From Strigops habroptila (Eukaryota > Chordata > Aves > Psittaciformes > Psittacidae): DNA of 64,000 bases. The position numbers and the translations under genes were made by a program. Shown one piece after another: positions 51,263-63,535 of the stretch; the first letter of the stretch is position 1; each line of letters opens with the position of its first letter. The stretch lies in contig NC_044283.2 in assembly GCF_004027225.2 (NCBI RefSeq), positions 29,906,707 through 29,970,706 of the forward strand, read 5' to 3'. The notes under the pieces were generated by a model. That model was not told the origin of the DNA, did no database searches, and worked only from the letters and a program-made list of their open reading frames with translations.

Positions 51263-52544
51263 AAATTGAGCATAAATATTTACCTTTGGCATAGATAATT
51301 ATGTATGCAGTGAGCTTATTATTGGATTTTGCTTCATTTGACTAACTATGGATTTTGCTTTATATCACCAGACCTGGTGATAAATTTGATTGGATTATCA
51401 CCCCCCTGATTATTCTGAGGAATGATTTTTGTCTGCAGTGAGGAAATAATCCAGAGGTTTATCAAATTATTATATATACATGTATATAAGAAAAATGGAG
51501 TACTGTAGATGTCCTTTAAAAGCACCAATAACAACTAGTTATTAAAAAAAGTCTTCCCTAATAATTGGGAAAAATAACATGCCCAAACAAGTCAGGATAA
51601 ATTGTGGAAGCACAGCTGAACGCTAGGATCTTGCAGATCACACTCAAATTCTTAAACACTTGAAATTTGTTCATCATTGATTGAAAGCAAAGGATGACAA
51701 TGGTTTGCGTATAAAGTGATAAGGCACACACGGATAAAGCACATACACTTAAACACTCTTAAAAATCATGACAAAAGTTGCCAACTACTTTTTTCTTTCT
51801 CTGACAACTGTTCTTGCCAAGCACGAGAGACAGAAGAGCTTTTACATAAAAAGTAGTCATACAAAATATTAAAAACATAGTTCCCAAGTTACTACAAACA
51901 TGTAATGCCTTAGTTTAATAACTGTAAGTGCTGTTAATTTGCTAATTGAAAAGTTACTATCTCTTGGTTTTCTGCTTTTAAAGCACAATGGGAGGCATGT
52001 TGGCATCATTAGAAAAACAATGTTCTTCCCTTTAAAGCTTATGATGCTTCTCAAGATTTTTTTGAGTTCCATCTACTTTTCTTGATTTTTTTAAAAGATC
52101 ATTCAGATTAGCTCTTAAAACTGGATCTGAGGCATTGAAAAGAAAACTGGTCTTAACCACTGCATGCTATTTTAGTTCTCTGAATTTTGATAAAGCTCAT
52201 AGTTTGGCAGTACAAAGTAATATACTGATGTTTATACTGGTCACTTAGCTGTTAACCCTATGAGTAGTCTCATAAAACTTACTCATGAATGTTGCCTACC
52301 AGCAGTTAAAGGTTTATATATTTGTTCATAAAATGCTAAGAGAGGGCAAGTACTTACAACGGTCCCCAATAACAGAAAAACAAACTTTTGAAAATGGCTG
52401 GTTTTACCATGCAGAAAACACTAAACAATGTATTGCAATTATTTATGATGACTGGACTTTCAACAAAATTCCATGTAAAAAAGAAAAGATACAGTTTTTC
52501 ATGAAAAATGGGCCAAAGTTTTTTTCTCAGAACGCCTAACTCCA
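51263..52544. other. AT-rich unique sequence
   Basis: No gene or named repeat recognised. Confidence 0.55.
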
Positions 52545-53060
52545 GACTGCTGCATACAGTTTTTATTCAGCTCTCTGGAGAGCTCTCATGTCAAGAAGGC
52601 ACCAGCCACAGTGCACCTGCTGGTAGACAATTCCCTTCCCTCCAATGGTACTTACCACAGCACTCCACAAGTAACACTGTTGGCATGAAGTGCACCATGA
52701 CGCAGAGCATGACAACTACCTCAGAAGTCAGCAGTAAAAAGCTAGCACAAGAGCTAAGAGTGGGGATTTGATCAGGAACTAGAGCCAAATCTAGTCAAGA
52801 AGGCAGAAGCCCAACAGGAGAAAGAAGCGACCAGCTGCAACAGCTCCAAGCACTGATTACCAAACAAATACCCAGTAGGGCTTCCTGCAGTCTTATATAG
52901 CCCTTTAAGCACTTTTTGACCTTTATAGGATTTGTTGGACAAGAAGAAAGACTGAACAGATAAGAGTTGGAAACCTTTTCTGAAGAGACACTGGGTTAGT
53001 CAGGGAGAGACACCTCCCATGAGATTAATGGGGCTGAAAACCACACTGGATCAATCAGAA
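52545..53060. other. GC-richer segment, possible decayed LTR
   Basis: This segment differs from its AT-rich surroundings. On the plus strand it runs through CCAACAGGAGAAAGAAGCGA, a CTGCAACAGCTCC block, then CTTATATAGCCC and TTTGACCTTTATAGGATTTG. The order recalls the body and TATA area of some avian retroviral LTRs seen in reverse. No termini or target-site duplication could be identified, so the class is uncertain. Confidence 0.3.
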
Positions 53061-54189
53061 TATGAGTATTTAATCAGGTACTTGGAAAGTGAAAAATTCA
53101 GCTAGCTGCCCAAACCACAAAATTTCCCCTAATACTCCCTAAGTTGTGCCCCAATATTCTTCAAATGTAATGTTTTTCAAAATCCCCATTATATCTTTTG
53201 TGCGTTACTTGCTTGAATGTTCAGAGAGCAACATAATTTATATGCCAGCTGAATATATGTGACAAAATTTATTGCAACAAACACTTTGGGAATATAAGGC
53301 TAAGCAAACTAAAATTAGAAAAATACTTGCTAGGAAAGTAGGAACTATGACCAGAAGTTATTTAAAGACAGATTTTGCTGAAAAATAAAATGGTCAAACA
53401 AAACTAAAAATGCTGCTTCAGTGGTGTATTCTTAATACAGGTTTGAAAAAAAGGAGAGCAAAAGGTCCAAGTGATGGTCTAAGAACATATTTTTTCAGCT
53501 CTCTAACAAAACCTGATTTATGTGCTTTGGGAAGGGTGGTTATATGCATCTGTAGAACCTCTAGGAGCTTGAAGTGTGCATGACCCTTGTTGTCAGGAGA
53601 GGTGAACAATGCCAGAGGAACACGTGTACCCTTTGCAGCAAGACTTTGAGAGTATTTAAAATACCCTAAGTGGTCCTATTAAGACTGCACTTTAATCGAA
53701 ATGGAGCCAATCTGCTCAAAATTAAAAAGGTTGTAGAGGAATATTTATGCTAGGAACTAGGTGAAAGCCAGCAGGCACATAAGAGCACCTGGTTCAGAGT
53801 GATGTGACCCCTGAGAGGGTGTGGTTAATGTTCAATGTGCCTCTGAAAGGCCAGGAGGGAACAAACATCACAATCACACTACATAGAGTAGACAAACCAG
53901 ACTGCTAGCCGGGCCAGCTGACTGGCATGAGCAATGTCAAACAGTGGAGCAAGGGCAAAAATTACAAGTGCTTCTGTGCCAGGACTACAAGCCTAATACA
54001 GAGGATGCTGGTTGTACTGGAGCTATTCCCACACTCTATGCATTCTCTGTAGCAGATAGGTCATAGGGGCTAGATCACTGGAGAATACATGTGGTAGTAC
54101 CAGACCAACTTAGGTAAGTGACCTAAGCCTCTAAGTGACCAGGACTGGATTGGATTTACCTGAGAGTTTTGGAGCATTATAAGAAACTG
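53061..54189. other. Unique sequence, possibly older repeat debris
   Basis: No gene recognised. The part at 53750-54160 is less AT-rich and leads directly into the CR1 fragment; it may be further diverged CR1 or another element, but I could not align it with confidence. Confidence 0.4.
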
Positions 54190-54505
54190 AAGAGAAGACT
54201 GGGACTCTTCAGTTTGAAGAGGGCTGAAGGGGATGCGTTTAACATTTATGGTGGTGGATAAGGTGACTGCAGAGCTATTATTCATCAAATAGCTGCATCA
54301 GGGGAGGTCTCACTTGACATTAGGAAATTTTTTTTTTTTGAGAGGTTAGTCAGCCCCAGGCCTGCCAGTGTTTAAGATGCATTTGGACAATGCCCCTAAT
54401 AACATGCTTTAACTTTTGGTCAGCCCTGAACTGGTCAAGCAGTCAGACTAGATGACCGTGGTAGGTCCCTTCCCAATTGCAGTAGTCTAGTCTAGTCTAG
54501 TCTAT
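54190..54505 (+). mobile_element. CR1-family LINE fragment with TCTAG tail
   Basis: In plus orientation: GACTGGGACTCTTCAGTTTG, TTGACATTAGGAAA followed by T12 and GAGAGGTTAGTCAG, ending with CAGACTAGATGACCG, GTAGGTCCCTTCCCAATTGC and a (TCTAG)4-like tail at 54484-54504. This is the CR1 3' end in an older subfamily with a pentamer rather than octamer tail. The reading frame is broken. Confidence 0.75.
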
Positions 54506-54514
54506 CTATATCCC

Positions 54515-54845
54515 ACAATGTCAGAACTAAGGGCACTCAGCGAAATTATTTGAAGATGTGTTTAAAACAGATGTAAGAAAGCTCTTATTTGAGCAGTAGG
54601 TGAACATTTGGAACTTGTTGCCACAAAAACCAGCAGGTCAGCAGCTTTGGAAAAGGAATACAGAAACTCATGCATAACAGATCCTTAAACAAACATCAAA
54701 GGGAATACAACTGTGCATATTAGGGGTGTCTGTAGGGAAGGAAGTGTGTAAATTGACCAAACTCAGATGCTGCCCCTAAATACCATTCCCTGCTGCTGCT
54801 GCCAGAGGTTGGTCTGACCTAGACTGGGACACTGGTTGGGAGTTT
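54515..54845 (+). mobile_element. Second, older CR1-family fragment
   Basis: Directly downstream and in the same orientation lies another CR1-like 3' region: CAGAACTAAGGGCACTCAGC, GGAACTTGTTGCCACAA, a TTTGGAAAAGGAATACAGAA block, and GTTGGTCTGACCTAGACTGG near the end, as in ancient amniote CR1 copies. It is highly diverged and non-coding. The adjacent fragment may have inserted beside or into it. Confidence 0.6.
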
Positions 54846-56559
54846 TCTCGAGCCCACAGAAGTCCAATGGGAATGCTAACAGGAAACTACGCAGTGTTAT
54901 CTATCTAAGGTGTTTTATTCAGAGGGTGATTAGGATAATTTGATTTGGAATTCTAACAAGATTTTTAAACTTGGCTTATAAAAAGAAGTGTTACTTACAT
55001 GCATTATTTTATTAAATTTGAAAATGTAAGGCCATTAACCTGGCAAACTTTCACAGCATTAGTATTTACCAAAGACTCTTTCAGAATGAGTCCTAAGGAT
55101 TTATAAGACTAATGGGTAGAAAAAGAGAAGGCATGAGCAAAGTAATCACCATGACTGAAAACACACAATTAAAAATATTTTCAGAAAACTATTCTCCCCA
55201 GAGTAAAGAGGACAGATAGTCAATTCTCATACAGCTGATAGCCAGATCTTCCCATCCAAAATCTTGTATTACAGGGCTGACATTTTCATGGGAGCAAGAC
55301 TGTGAAACCTGTTATTTACTTCGTCCTTCCACCATACTGTGATTACTGTATTACTGATTGTTGCAGGTGTGAAGAAAACAGCATTCTCCATTTGTCTGAG
55401 CTCTTCTGTGTCCCATGATAATAAATAGGGCAGTCATGCAGCTCAGTAGCATGTTACAATTTGCAAAACAATTTCTTGTTTGTTTTTTAAATTCCTCTCC
55501 AAGACTCCAGTCTTGTGGAACAACTGGCAATATACAGTGGCCATCTGCACTACCTTCCTCTTTTGAGAATTCAGATTGATTTTCTTCAGCCTAGCATGTG
55601 GAGTTAAGGGGTGATCATTGCCTGATGATGTGCATTCACACCATCCAATGTATCTGGGGAGACAATTTTAGTACGAGGCCATCAGGATGAGCAAACTGCA
55701 CTGTGGCAGATGAACTCTGGAATTAAGCTCCTTTTGCCCCTTATGTGTAGGGTAAAGGTTTTATCTATGTTTCAAAGCTTCAAATACAGTTCATTTCTAG
55801 AACTGTATATGTGAAACACAGCCCAATGCCACTGATTCGCTTTGCTGATTGATGGCACTTTGCCTCAAAGACACAACAGAGTATGCTCACATAAGGTCAG
55901 CATGGCTTTTTAGGACTTGCACAAAACACTTTCAACATAATAGATGCTGATATAATTCAAATCGGAAGTAACAATGGGAATGACGGAGCCAGATAGTGGG
56001 GCATAGAAGTCACACACAGATATGAAAAGGGAAATCTTGATTAATGTATCTTCTCAAGAGTGGCTTTATTAAACTGAAATGAAGCACTGTGGAATATTCA
56101 GAATAGTCTTTCACCTTCATTATTTTATAGTAAGTAATTTTTAGACCGGCAGGGTATTGCCTTACTTTGCTCAATTTATGAAGACTGATCAGCAAAACAT
56201 TTTATCATGCTCCTAACTTCAGGCTTCAGAAGTTCCATTAAGTTTACTGGAATGATTCACATGCTTACAGTTCAATATGTATTCAGAGCTTTGAAGGAGC
56301 TTAGCCTAAATGTTAAGTGTAGCGGCAAAACTGCATTCAGGATAAATAAATCCAAAGGATAAGCTGATACACACTGAGTAATAGAGCAAAAATACATGAA
56401 CTCTGTACAAAAAAATATTCCAAACACAAAAAAGTATATCCCACTTATACAAAGGGTATGTGAGACAATGGAAAGCAACATAAAACATGAAAAGGATTAG
56501 CACATAGCTTACCTTGTTTTCCAGATTATGTTGATAGAAAAGTTCAATAAACTGAAGGT
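54846..56559. other. Unique sequence
   Basis: No gene or named repeat recognised. The block 55560-55750 is more balanced in composition and could be conserved, without direct evidence. Confidence 0.5.
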
Positions 56560-57480
56560 GCACATTTCACAGAAGTTTATACTAAAGAATTTTATTTACA
56601 TTTATTTAAAAATTGATATAACTTGTCATACTTCACAACATGATAATACATTATTTGCTTCTAAAAGGGAATAATACACCATTCAGAAATTTTTCTTTGG
56701 AATGTAAATACTTTGTCATCGCAGTAGTCTAAACTAAAGTGATATTTGTTAGGCAAACTCTATAAAGTGTCAAATTTAATTAAATGTTTGCTTCTTAGGT
56801 TTCCTAAAAATAGGAAAAATGCCTAAATAATCTGAAATTATACTGTTTGTAAAATGTGAGACAATGTGATTTAAATGTATTTTTCCCTTTCAGTTCTCAG
56901 AAACATATGGCCATTAATAAAGTCTTTAAAAGCACAAAATGTGATATAGTTAAACAAAAAGACAAAACCCACATTATATTAAAGCCATGCAAGATTTTGG
57001 AAACTGGAGGTAAATAAACAAATCATTTTAGGAAGCAGGTCCAGGAATCTGGTTAATCATGTGGTGACTTGCTCACAAATATATGCTAACATGCATGAGA
57101 AGAGACATTTACTATCACAGCACTGTAGAAAAGACTCGTATGGTGTCCTAGACTTTCCCAACCAAAAACTGGAAGTGCCAGCAGTTTAATATCGGAGTTT
57201 TAGTAGTCTAATGTAGTCCAGCAGTTTATGCTAGGAAACTTGAAGAAGTGGCAATAGTCATCATAGACATTAAATAACCTTATGTAAAACTTGTACTGCA
57301 TATGATCTAACTCGTAAGTAGAGATATAAACTATTTCTATACAAGGTGATGTAAGAAAAAGACTCATCCTGGCTCTAAAACTGTGAAATGTGATGTAGGT
57401 AGACATAAATGTATTATGTGCTTAAAAAACTCAAAATAAACAAAAGTTTGCACCAGTCCAGTTCTTTAGATGGTGGATCT
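56560..57480 (-). other. A-rich block with minus-strand AATAAA signals
   Basis: The plus strand carries TTTATT at 56591-56596 and 56601-56606, so two AATAAA hexamers 10 bp apart on the minus strand. Sequence to the right is A-rich on plus (T-rich on minus), as in vertebrate 3' UTRs. It could be a distal polyadenylation region of a minus-strand gene, or chance in AT-rich DNA. Confidence 0.2.
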
Positions 57481-57624
57481 ACATTTCATAACACAAGAAA
57501 GCTGCTGTTGTTTCTGAAATTCTTCTAAGTAAGCCTGTTCTCTTACATATTTTCTTATGTGTATATACTTTTCTTGACTGCTGTGGAATGAATCACAGTA
57601 GAAGTCAGCCTTGCTCCCAGATGC

Positions 57625-57648
57625 TGGGGGGATAGGGAGGGTGTGGGG
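57625..57648 (+). other. Predicted G-quadruplex motif
   Basis: GGGGGG-ATA-GGG-A-GGG-TGT-GGGG: four G-runs with loops of 1-3 nt, a strong canonical motif on the plus strand. Confidence 0.75.
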
Positions 57649-57715
57649 ATGAGAGGTGGATAAGGGAAGAGGAAGAGAAATAAGAAAATACCTTACAGTC
57701 TAGACTCTTACTTCA

Positions 57716-57779
57716 AAAAAACAAACAAACAAAAAAAAACCCCCATCAAAAAAACCCTCAAAACAAAAAAACCCACCAA
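57716..57779 (+). repeat. A/C-rich low-complexity tract
   Basis: AAAC and AAAACCC units for over 60 bp with only isolated T. Followed immediately by a 12-bp tandem duplication. Confidence 0.9.
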
Positions 57780-57803
57780 CCTATAGACTATCCTATAGAC
57801 TGT
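57780..57803 (+). repeat. 12-bp tandem duplication
   Basis: CCTATAGACTAT is followed at once by CCTATAGACTGT (one mismatch). It abuts the A/C tract, suggesting slippage there. Confidence 0.85.
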
Positions 57804-59248
57804 ACTCCATTTTCTACCTCTTGTTCCAGCATTTTTTAATTTATACTGCTGTAGACTGATGTAAGCTTCAGTGACTCCCTTATTATTTCATGATTGTCCT
57901 TTCTTTCTCCCATGCAGCTTCTATAGGCCACAGGTTCCACAGCTGTGCCTCTCATCACGGCCAGAGTAGCAACAGAGTTTTCCGATATTATCTGTACTAT
58001 ATTTCTTATAAATAGTTAATTTCTTATCTTGGAAATGATTTCTGAATCAACTATATCCTGAAGCTTTTCCTCTACTTCCTGCGCTTTGGGCATGATATAT
58101 ATGACAAGGCCAGAGAGGTGTAGAGAAATTTTAACACGAAATTATTCTCTTCCCCTTTAAACTGTAAATCTCTTCTAATACCACTCTCTGCTTCTTTCTT
58201 CCCCATGCCTTTATTCTCTCTCCATGCTCATTCTCTATTCAGTGTTTTGGTTGAATGCTCCCTTTATCTCCCTGCATTTCAATCCACCATAGCAGTAACG
58301 ATTATCTTGAGCAGTAACCCACTCCCTGCAGCAATGAGTAAAGTCAGCTTTAGTAGCTGCCATCAGATTTTTCTCTCCCCTTTACACTTAAAAATAGGGA
58401 TTACAGTAAGTCTAAAGACAGATCGCTCAACAAAAATCAAGCCTAAGTCCCAGTGGTAAGGCTCCATGTCCTTAGTTTAAGCCCCCTGTGGAGGAGGGAA
58501 GGGAAGCAGCATGGTCGGCAGTCTCTTTAGAAGTGACTGGGAAGATCAAAAATATCAAATCTATTGCTTCCAGAAGCAGTGCAACTCCCCCACTGCGAGG
58601 AAAATACAGCTAAAGTGTGAAAAGGCACTGGCAGTACATTTTTTTTTTTTTAAATCATTTTCTTTTATGACTCATTTTGGACATCTTGTAATTTGTTAAT
58701 TCGGTTTTGACAAATGAGTGAAGATTGCACAATCATTTACAGCTCTCCTTGTGTGGGAGTCAAAGTGGTACATGTAGTTAGAAGCAGGAACAATTTTCAA
58801 AGGGAAAATTATACTGTTAATGATGAATTTTAGAAAAACAGTGTAAAAAGTCATGGACCAAAACACATTTTTTTTGCACAAACTTTTCATGAACATTTAA
58901 AGCCTAATGCAAAGACATGGAATTTGTCAGCGTTTCCTGTTGATTTTACCAGTGATTGAATCCATCCTAGCATACTGGCCTATTTTCAGCTCTTTCTGTC
59001 ATAAACAGAGATACACATGCAGACAGAGAGTTCACAGTCACCTTCATTTTGAGAAGCAAAAAATTTATATCTAGGCTACTGCTTTTCTCCTTTACAATGG
59101 TGTTTTTAAGAAGAATCAGGAAAAGTAAGGAAAAAGAAAGTTCCCTGGATATAAAGACATAAAAATGATTAATCTCTACCTGACTTTCTGTCCATTTCTC
59201 TGAGTTACTATTAGGCCTAGGGAGAAATCTACTGACTGTTTTGCACTT

Positions 59249-59270
59249 AAAAAAAAAAAAAAAAAAAAAA
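59249..59270 (+). repeat. Poly-A tract (A22)
   Basis: Twenty-two consecutive A, then G and seven more A. No recognised retrocopy upstream. Confidence 0.9.
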
Positions 59271-60342
59271 GAAAAAAATCCAGCTTTCAACCACGCTTCT
59301 ATTGTGCATTGTTGCCACATGCCTGATTTGGATTTACTGCCTGTGCACCATTGTCCTACCCATTCCTGTGCAGACTGAACAAAACACTGCCTTTCTGTCT
59401 GTCCAAGGTTATCATAATGCCGTGTCTTATTCACCCTGGGGAGCAGGGAGCTGGAAAGCACCCTAACTGTTGTCTTCACATCAAATTGCTGTAGGAGATC
59501 CTCTCTACATGAATACATGCCCCTTTGTTCAGTTCCACGGTAGTGTGGCAGATACTATCAGAGTTGCTTCTTCTATTGCTACAAAGATACTTTGTCCTTC
59601 ATTGTCTGAGGCTCCCAATCACCCAACAATCACACAAAACAACAGAAAGGCATGCCATTGTAAAAGAAATCAGATTCTTAATTTACCTAGGATGAATGTC
59701 ACCCATGAGGTATGGAAACAACATTTTGCTATCGGTAGGGTTTTTTAATAGTAAGGTTTAAACTATTTAACATTTTAGGTATTTTTTTTTTTCTCTCAAA
59801 TTTGTTAAACAAATAAATATGTTAATAGAGAATGACAAATTACAAGCTCAGTGATTATTTTCTATTTTCAAAAAAATAAAATTGTAACAGGATAGGATAG
59901 TTTGCATATTTATTTTACGGTATTTTAAATGCGTTCACTGAATGAAGAAACTTCTGAGAAATTAAAAGTTATAAGAATTTTATAGTCCAAAAACTTTTAC
60001 TGTTCATTCTAGTAAGTAAGACTAAAATTGATATTTACCTGTGTTTTCCTTCTCATATAACTTCTGTTTTAACAAAGCAAATAATCTTCCTCTTTGGTAG
60101 AAACTTCCCCTTTGACACCGTTCCAGTTAGTTACATAGGAAGGAGCCTGATAAAGAGACACCTAAATCCTTTCCATTGTCTATTCTTTTGTAATTTGGGA
60201 AGAAATAAGGATATGAGGGCCAACTGAAAATCTGCTGAAGAGGTAAAAGTGGGTAGGATTTAAGGGGGAGGATTTTACCTTCACTTACTGCTGTAATGTT
60301 TGGGATAAGAAAACTGAGTAAACATAAAACAATGATGGTTTG

Positions 60343-60354
60343 TTTTTTTTTTTT
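60343..60354 (+). repeat. Poly-T tract (T12)
   Basis: Twelve consecutive T in AT-rich DNA. Confidence 0.85.
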
Positions 60355-61679
60355 AAGAGTAATTCTGAAAAATATACTTAAAATAGGTTATTGTGCTAGA
60401 ATGAAGATCTCCCAGTGGTGAAGAATGACTGTATGAAAGCTCCCAAACTACCATAAAGCACGGAAATCAAAATGTCTCGCCTTGAGGAACGCCTCTCTAA
60501 TGCCTGAGTCCTGTTCTTCATTGTGCTCTAGATCATGCTGGAAGCTGAGCTCCCTCACAGGTCTCACAAACAAGGAGGTATACATGTGGTTAAAAGGCAC
60601 CTTTACTTCTCAGATCAAGTCATGCATTAAATGAACTTGATTAAGCCAAAGGACAAGTTTTTTAATATAAATTACTCTCAGTGCTTAAACATGTCAGAAT
60701 TTGAGAAACTGGAAGAGGTGGGCACTCCTTAAAAAGGTCAACTGCCCTTAAAGATTAACATTTTCCCAAAACTGAGGGAAACTTTCTAATTTCAATTTAT
60801 TTATTTTTTCTTAGGTAAGTAGGCTAGGCTTAATTGTGGTTAATTGACTGTAATCAGGCCAGACATTCAATATATGCTTTTATCTTGGCTCTTCTGAAAC
60901 TTTTCCTGGTCCTGGCCTGTATAAGAGATGTATTGGTTAAAGACCAAATAATACTTTCAAATTCAAACAACATAATGTGAAGGTCAGTTGAAAGTTTCAG
61001 AGGAGACCCTATTTTACACAGAGAGTTTGCATTAAATTCTAGTCTCAGTATGGACTGTACTGAATCAACACAATGTTTATGGTGGACCTTTTTTTCACTA
61101 TATCTTCTATTTATCTTTTACTGTCATGAGGTTTTCTGAGATTGGACTAGGCCAAGCCTGAATAAAATGGCCAAGAGTAATTTTTCTTGCTTTATTAGCT
61201 ATTGCGTTTTAGTCACTTGAGACTTAGCAGGACCTACATTACTGATAGTTCTATACAACTGTTGCTTTTGTATAGAAATTACCATTCTTTTAGACATTAT
61301 GCAGCTAGCTACTGTCTGGCTACTGTGGATATTGCTGAAATTGTAGCATGGCGTCAAGGAGCTCAATGCAAAAAACCCACCCAAATGCTCACCTTGCATT
61401 TTGCCAGAGTTGTGTGCAAGGCTATGCTGTTAGTAGAAACTGACACTATCCAATTTAAACGTAGAGAGGATTTGTTTACATTGGTGGCATCACTGCAAGA
61501 CCTTTTACATAACTCTCTAATTGTCAAGTGGCTTTTATACTGGTGCAGTTTAACCATAGACAGTTTAGCTTAATCTGGCAGGGTACAAAGGAACTTGAGT
61601 AGAGTAATATGCTTTTACAGTAGATGAGATGAAGCACTGCAATTTTAACTTTACTGGTGCTGATGTAGAAATAAAACAC

Positions 61680-61692
61680 TTTTTTTTTTTTT
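61680..61692 (+). repeat. Poly-T tract (T13)
   Basis: Thirteen T directly after a plus-strand AATAAAAC word. Confidence 0.85.
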
Positions 61693-62567
61693 AATTGGAT
61701 TTTCTAAACATAGGTATTGCATTTAAATGCAGTGTATGTTGTTTCCAAAAACATTTTTGAAATAAAATTCTGGTATACTGTGTGTGAGGACAACAAAATG
61801 AAAAACAAATTAAAGCTGTTTCCATATGGCAAACATAGACGGAAGGAAGGAAATACATACTAACAAAAACATCTATCAAACAAAAACACACAGAAAACCT
61901 AAAAGTTTCTCATCAGCTATCCTACATCTTCCTCTCACCCTTAGAAAATTCCACCCCTCATTATTCTTGAAATGAGTTCTGATATGTTTCCTATTGTAGG
62001 TATCACATTTATTTATGGTTATATAGTAGCACCAGATGAAAATGCTAAGACCAAATGAAAGAAGTACAGAAGAGATTTCAAACTGACTGTGTTAATTACA
62101 TGCTGTAAAAGTTCTAGCTTTCTGAGAAAAACCAATTTCCAACTTCCAAAACCTTGCTATTATTTTCATAAAATAAAAAATACAAGGAAAATGAAATAAG
62201 AAATCTTAAAGTTCCAGTATACTGCTTTTGATTAACGTTATATACAATTATAAGACAGTTCATTAAATAGAAAAAACATTTGTTTTACATAAAGCAAGAC
62301 AGTACAAAAGCACAGCTTTTGTAATTTTGGTAATATTGCAGTTTTACAAACATATTGCATAGTATGTGTAAGAAAATAGTTCCCATCTCTTTTATATATC
62401 TATATACACAAGAAAATCATTAACATAGAGGTTACAAAACAAAAATGGTTAGCAGACCTTTACCGAGTACTGATTGAAATGATATAACACTCAATCTTTG
62501 ATCCAACTTACATGTGCATTACAGTGAATCAGCTGATAACAAATCATAGTCTAATGTTTATGGTTGT

Positions 62568-62640
62568 TTGGGGCTTTTTGTTGGTTTTTTTTTTTTGTTT
62601 GTTTGTTTGTTTGGTTGGTTTTTTTGTTTGTTTTTTCGTT
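62568..62640 (+). repeat. G/T-rich low-complexity tract with (GTTT)n
   Basis: GGTTG/TTTG units including four perfect GTTT repeats and long T runs, with almost no A or C. If the minus strand is transcribed, this becomes an A/C-rich stretch of the UTR. Confidence 0.9.
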
Positions 62641-63495
62641 TTATTTAGACAATGATTTAGAATCTAAAAAAAAATCCCCAAACATAAAAAAGCCCCCATG
62701 GTGTTAGCAACTGAATATCTTAAAACATCCCTCATTACATTCTTCTAGACATTTATGGCTGTATCTTCAATCCAGACTTACTAGCCCTCTGCATCTAGAA
62801 TGGTTTAAAGTGAATTCTGTTATCCAGTCAAGCCACTGTTTTGCAAGAAAAACAGTATAACTTTAGTTGAAACAAGCAATGTCTTGGCTTGTTTTGGAAT
62901 ACATAGTTTCATTTCTTTAGGAATACCAAAAAATCCTCGTATGTGTGAACAGTAATGTAATTGCATCACCTGACAAAAAATTTAAATCCTGGAAAAAAGT
63001 GAACAATCTACAGCTCAAAATGCTGCACAAATCTAAACTATGTTACAATTTCATGTTGTAATTACAACTTGTCATCTCTTCATTCCAACAGAATTAGTAG
63101 AAGCAGCAGTGTTATAGTGTTAGAAGTGTCAGTCTTTGGTCTTATCACTTAACCAATGAACGAATGAACTGCAATACAAAACCATACAGCTAACAGTGCT
63201 CAGAGAGGTTGGATGATGCTTTTATTTTTCTTTTTTTTTAAACAAGAAAGAGACAGTATCCTATAATATTATGACAGATATTTTTTACAGAAGATGAATC
63301 TACTGTATATATTAAATACATGTAGCTAATAAGATCTTTTCATATATTTCATTGTTGTCATACGGATAGCGCTGAAGAAGTCAAACAGCTGCAATACCAT
63401 CTTAGTGGTTTCCATACAAACATTCTAGTACAAAAAGAAACTTTATTTGATACATGTATTCATACAGTATAAAAAACCTCAAGGGAGTATTTTAG

Positions 63496-63535
63496 ATGGT
63501 TTTTGTTTTGGTTTGGTTTGGGCTTTTTTTTTTAA
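63496..63535 (+). repeat. Short G/T-rich tract
   Basis: GGTTTTTGTTTTGGTTTGG followed by GGGC and a T run. The ninth member of the A/C or G/T tract series in this window. Confidence 0.8.

Larger units (their letters stand above)
57804..61679. other. AT-rich unique sequence with long homopolymers
   Basis: No gene recognised. It contains A22 at 59249-59270 and T12 at 60343-60354. The longest open frame of the window (183 codons, minus strand 58967-59518) spans the A22 run as a poly-Phe stretch and has no recognised domain. Confidence 0.5.

Noticed and set aside
50844..51269. 141-codon plus-strand frame and its near-identical minus-strand counterpart in the left arm, apparently two copies of one protein
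   Set aside because: The peptide identity is fully explained by the inverted DNA repeat. It matches no known family and the tails are A/C low complexity.
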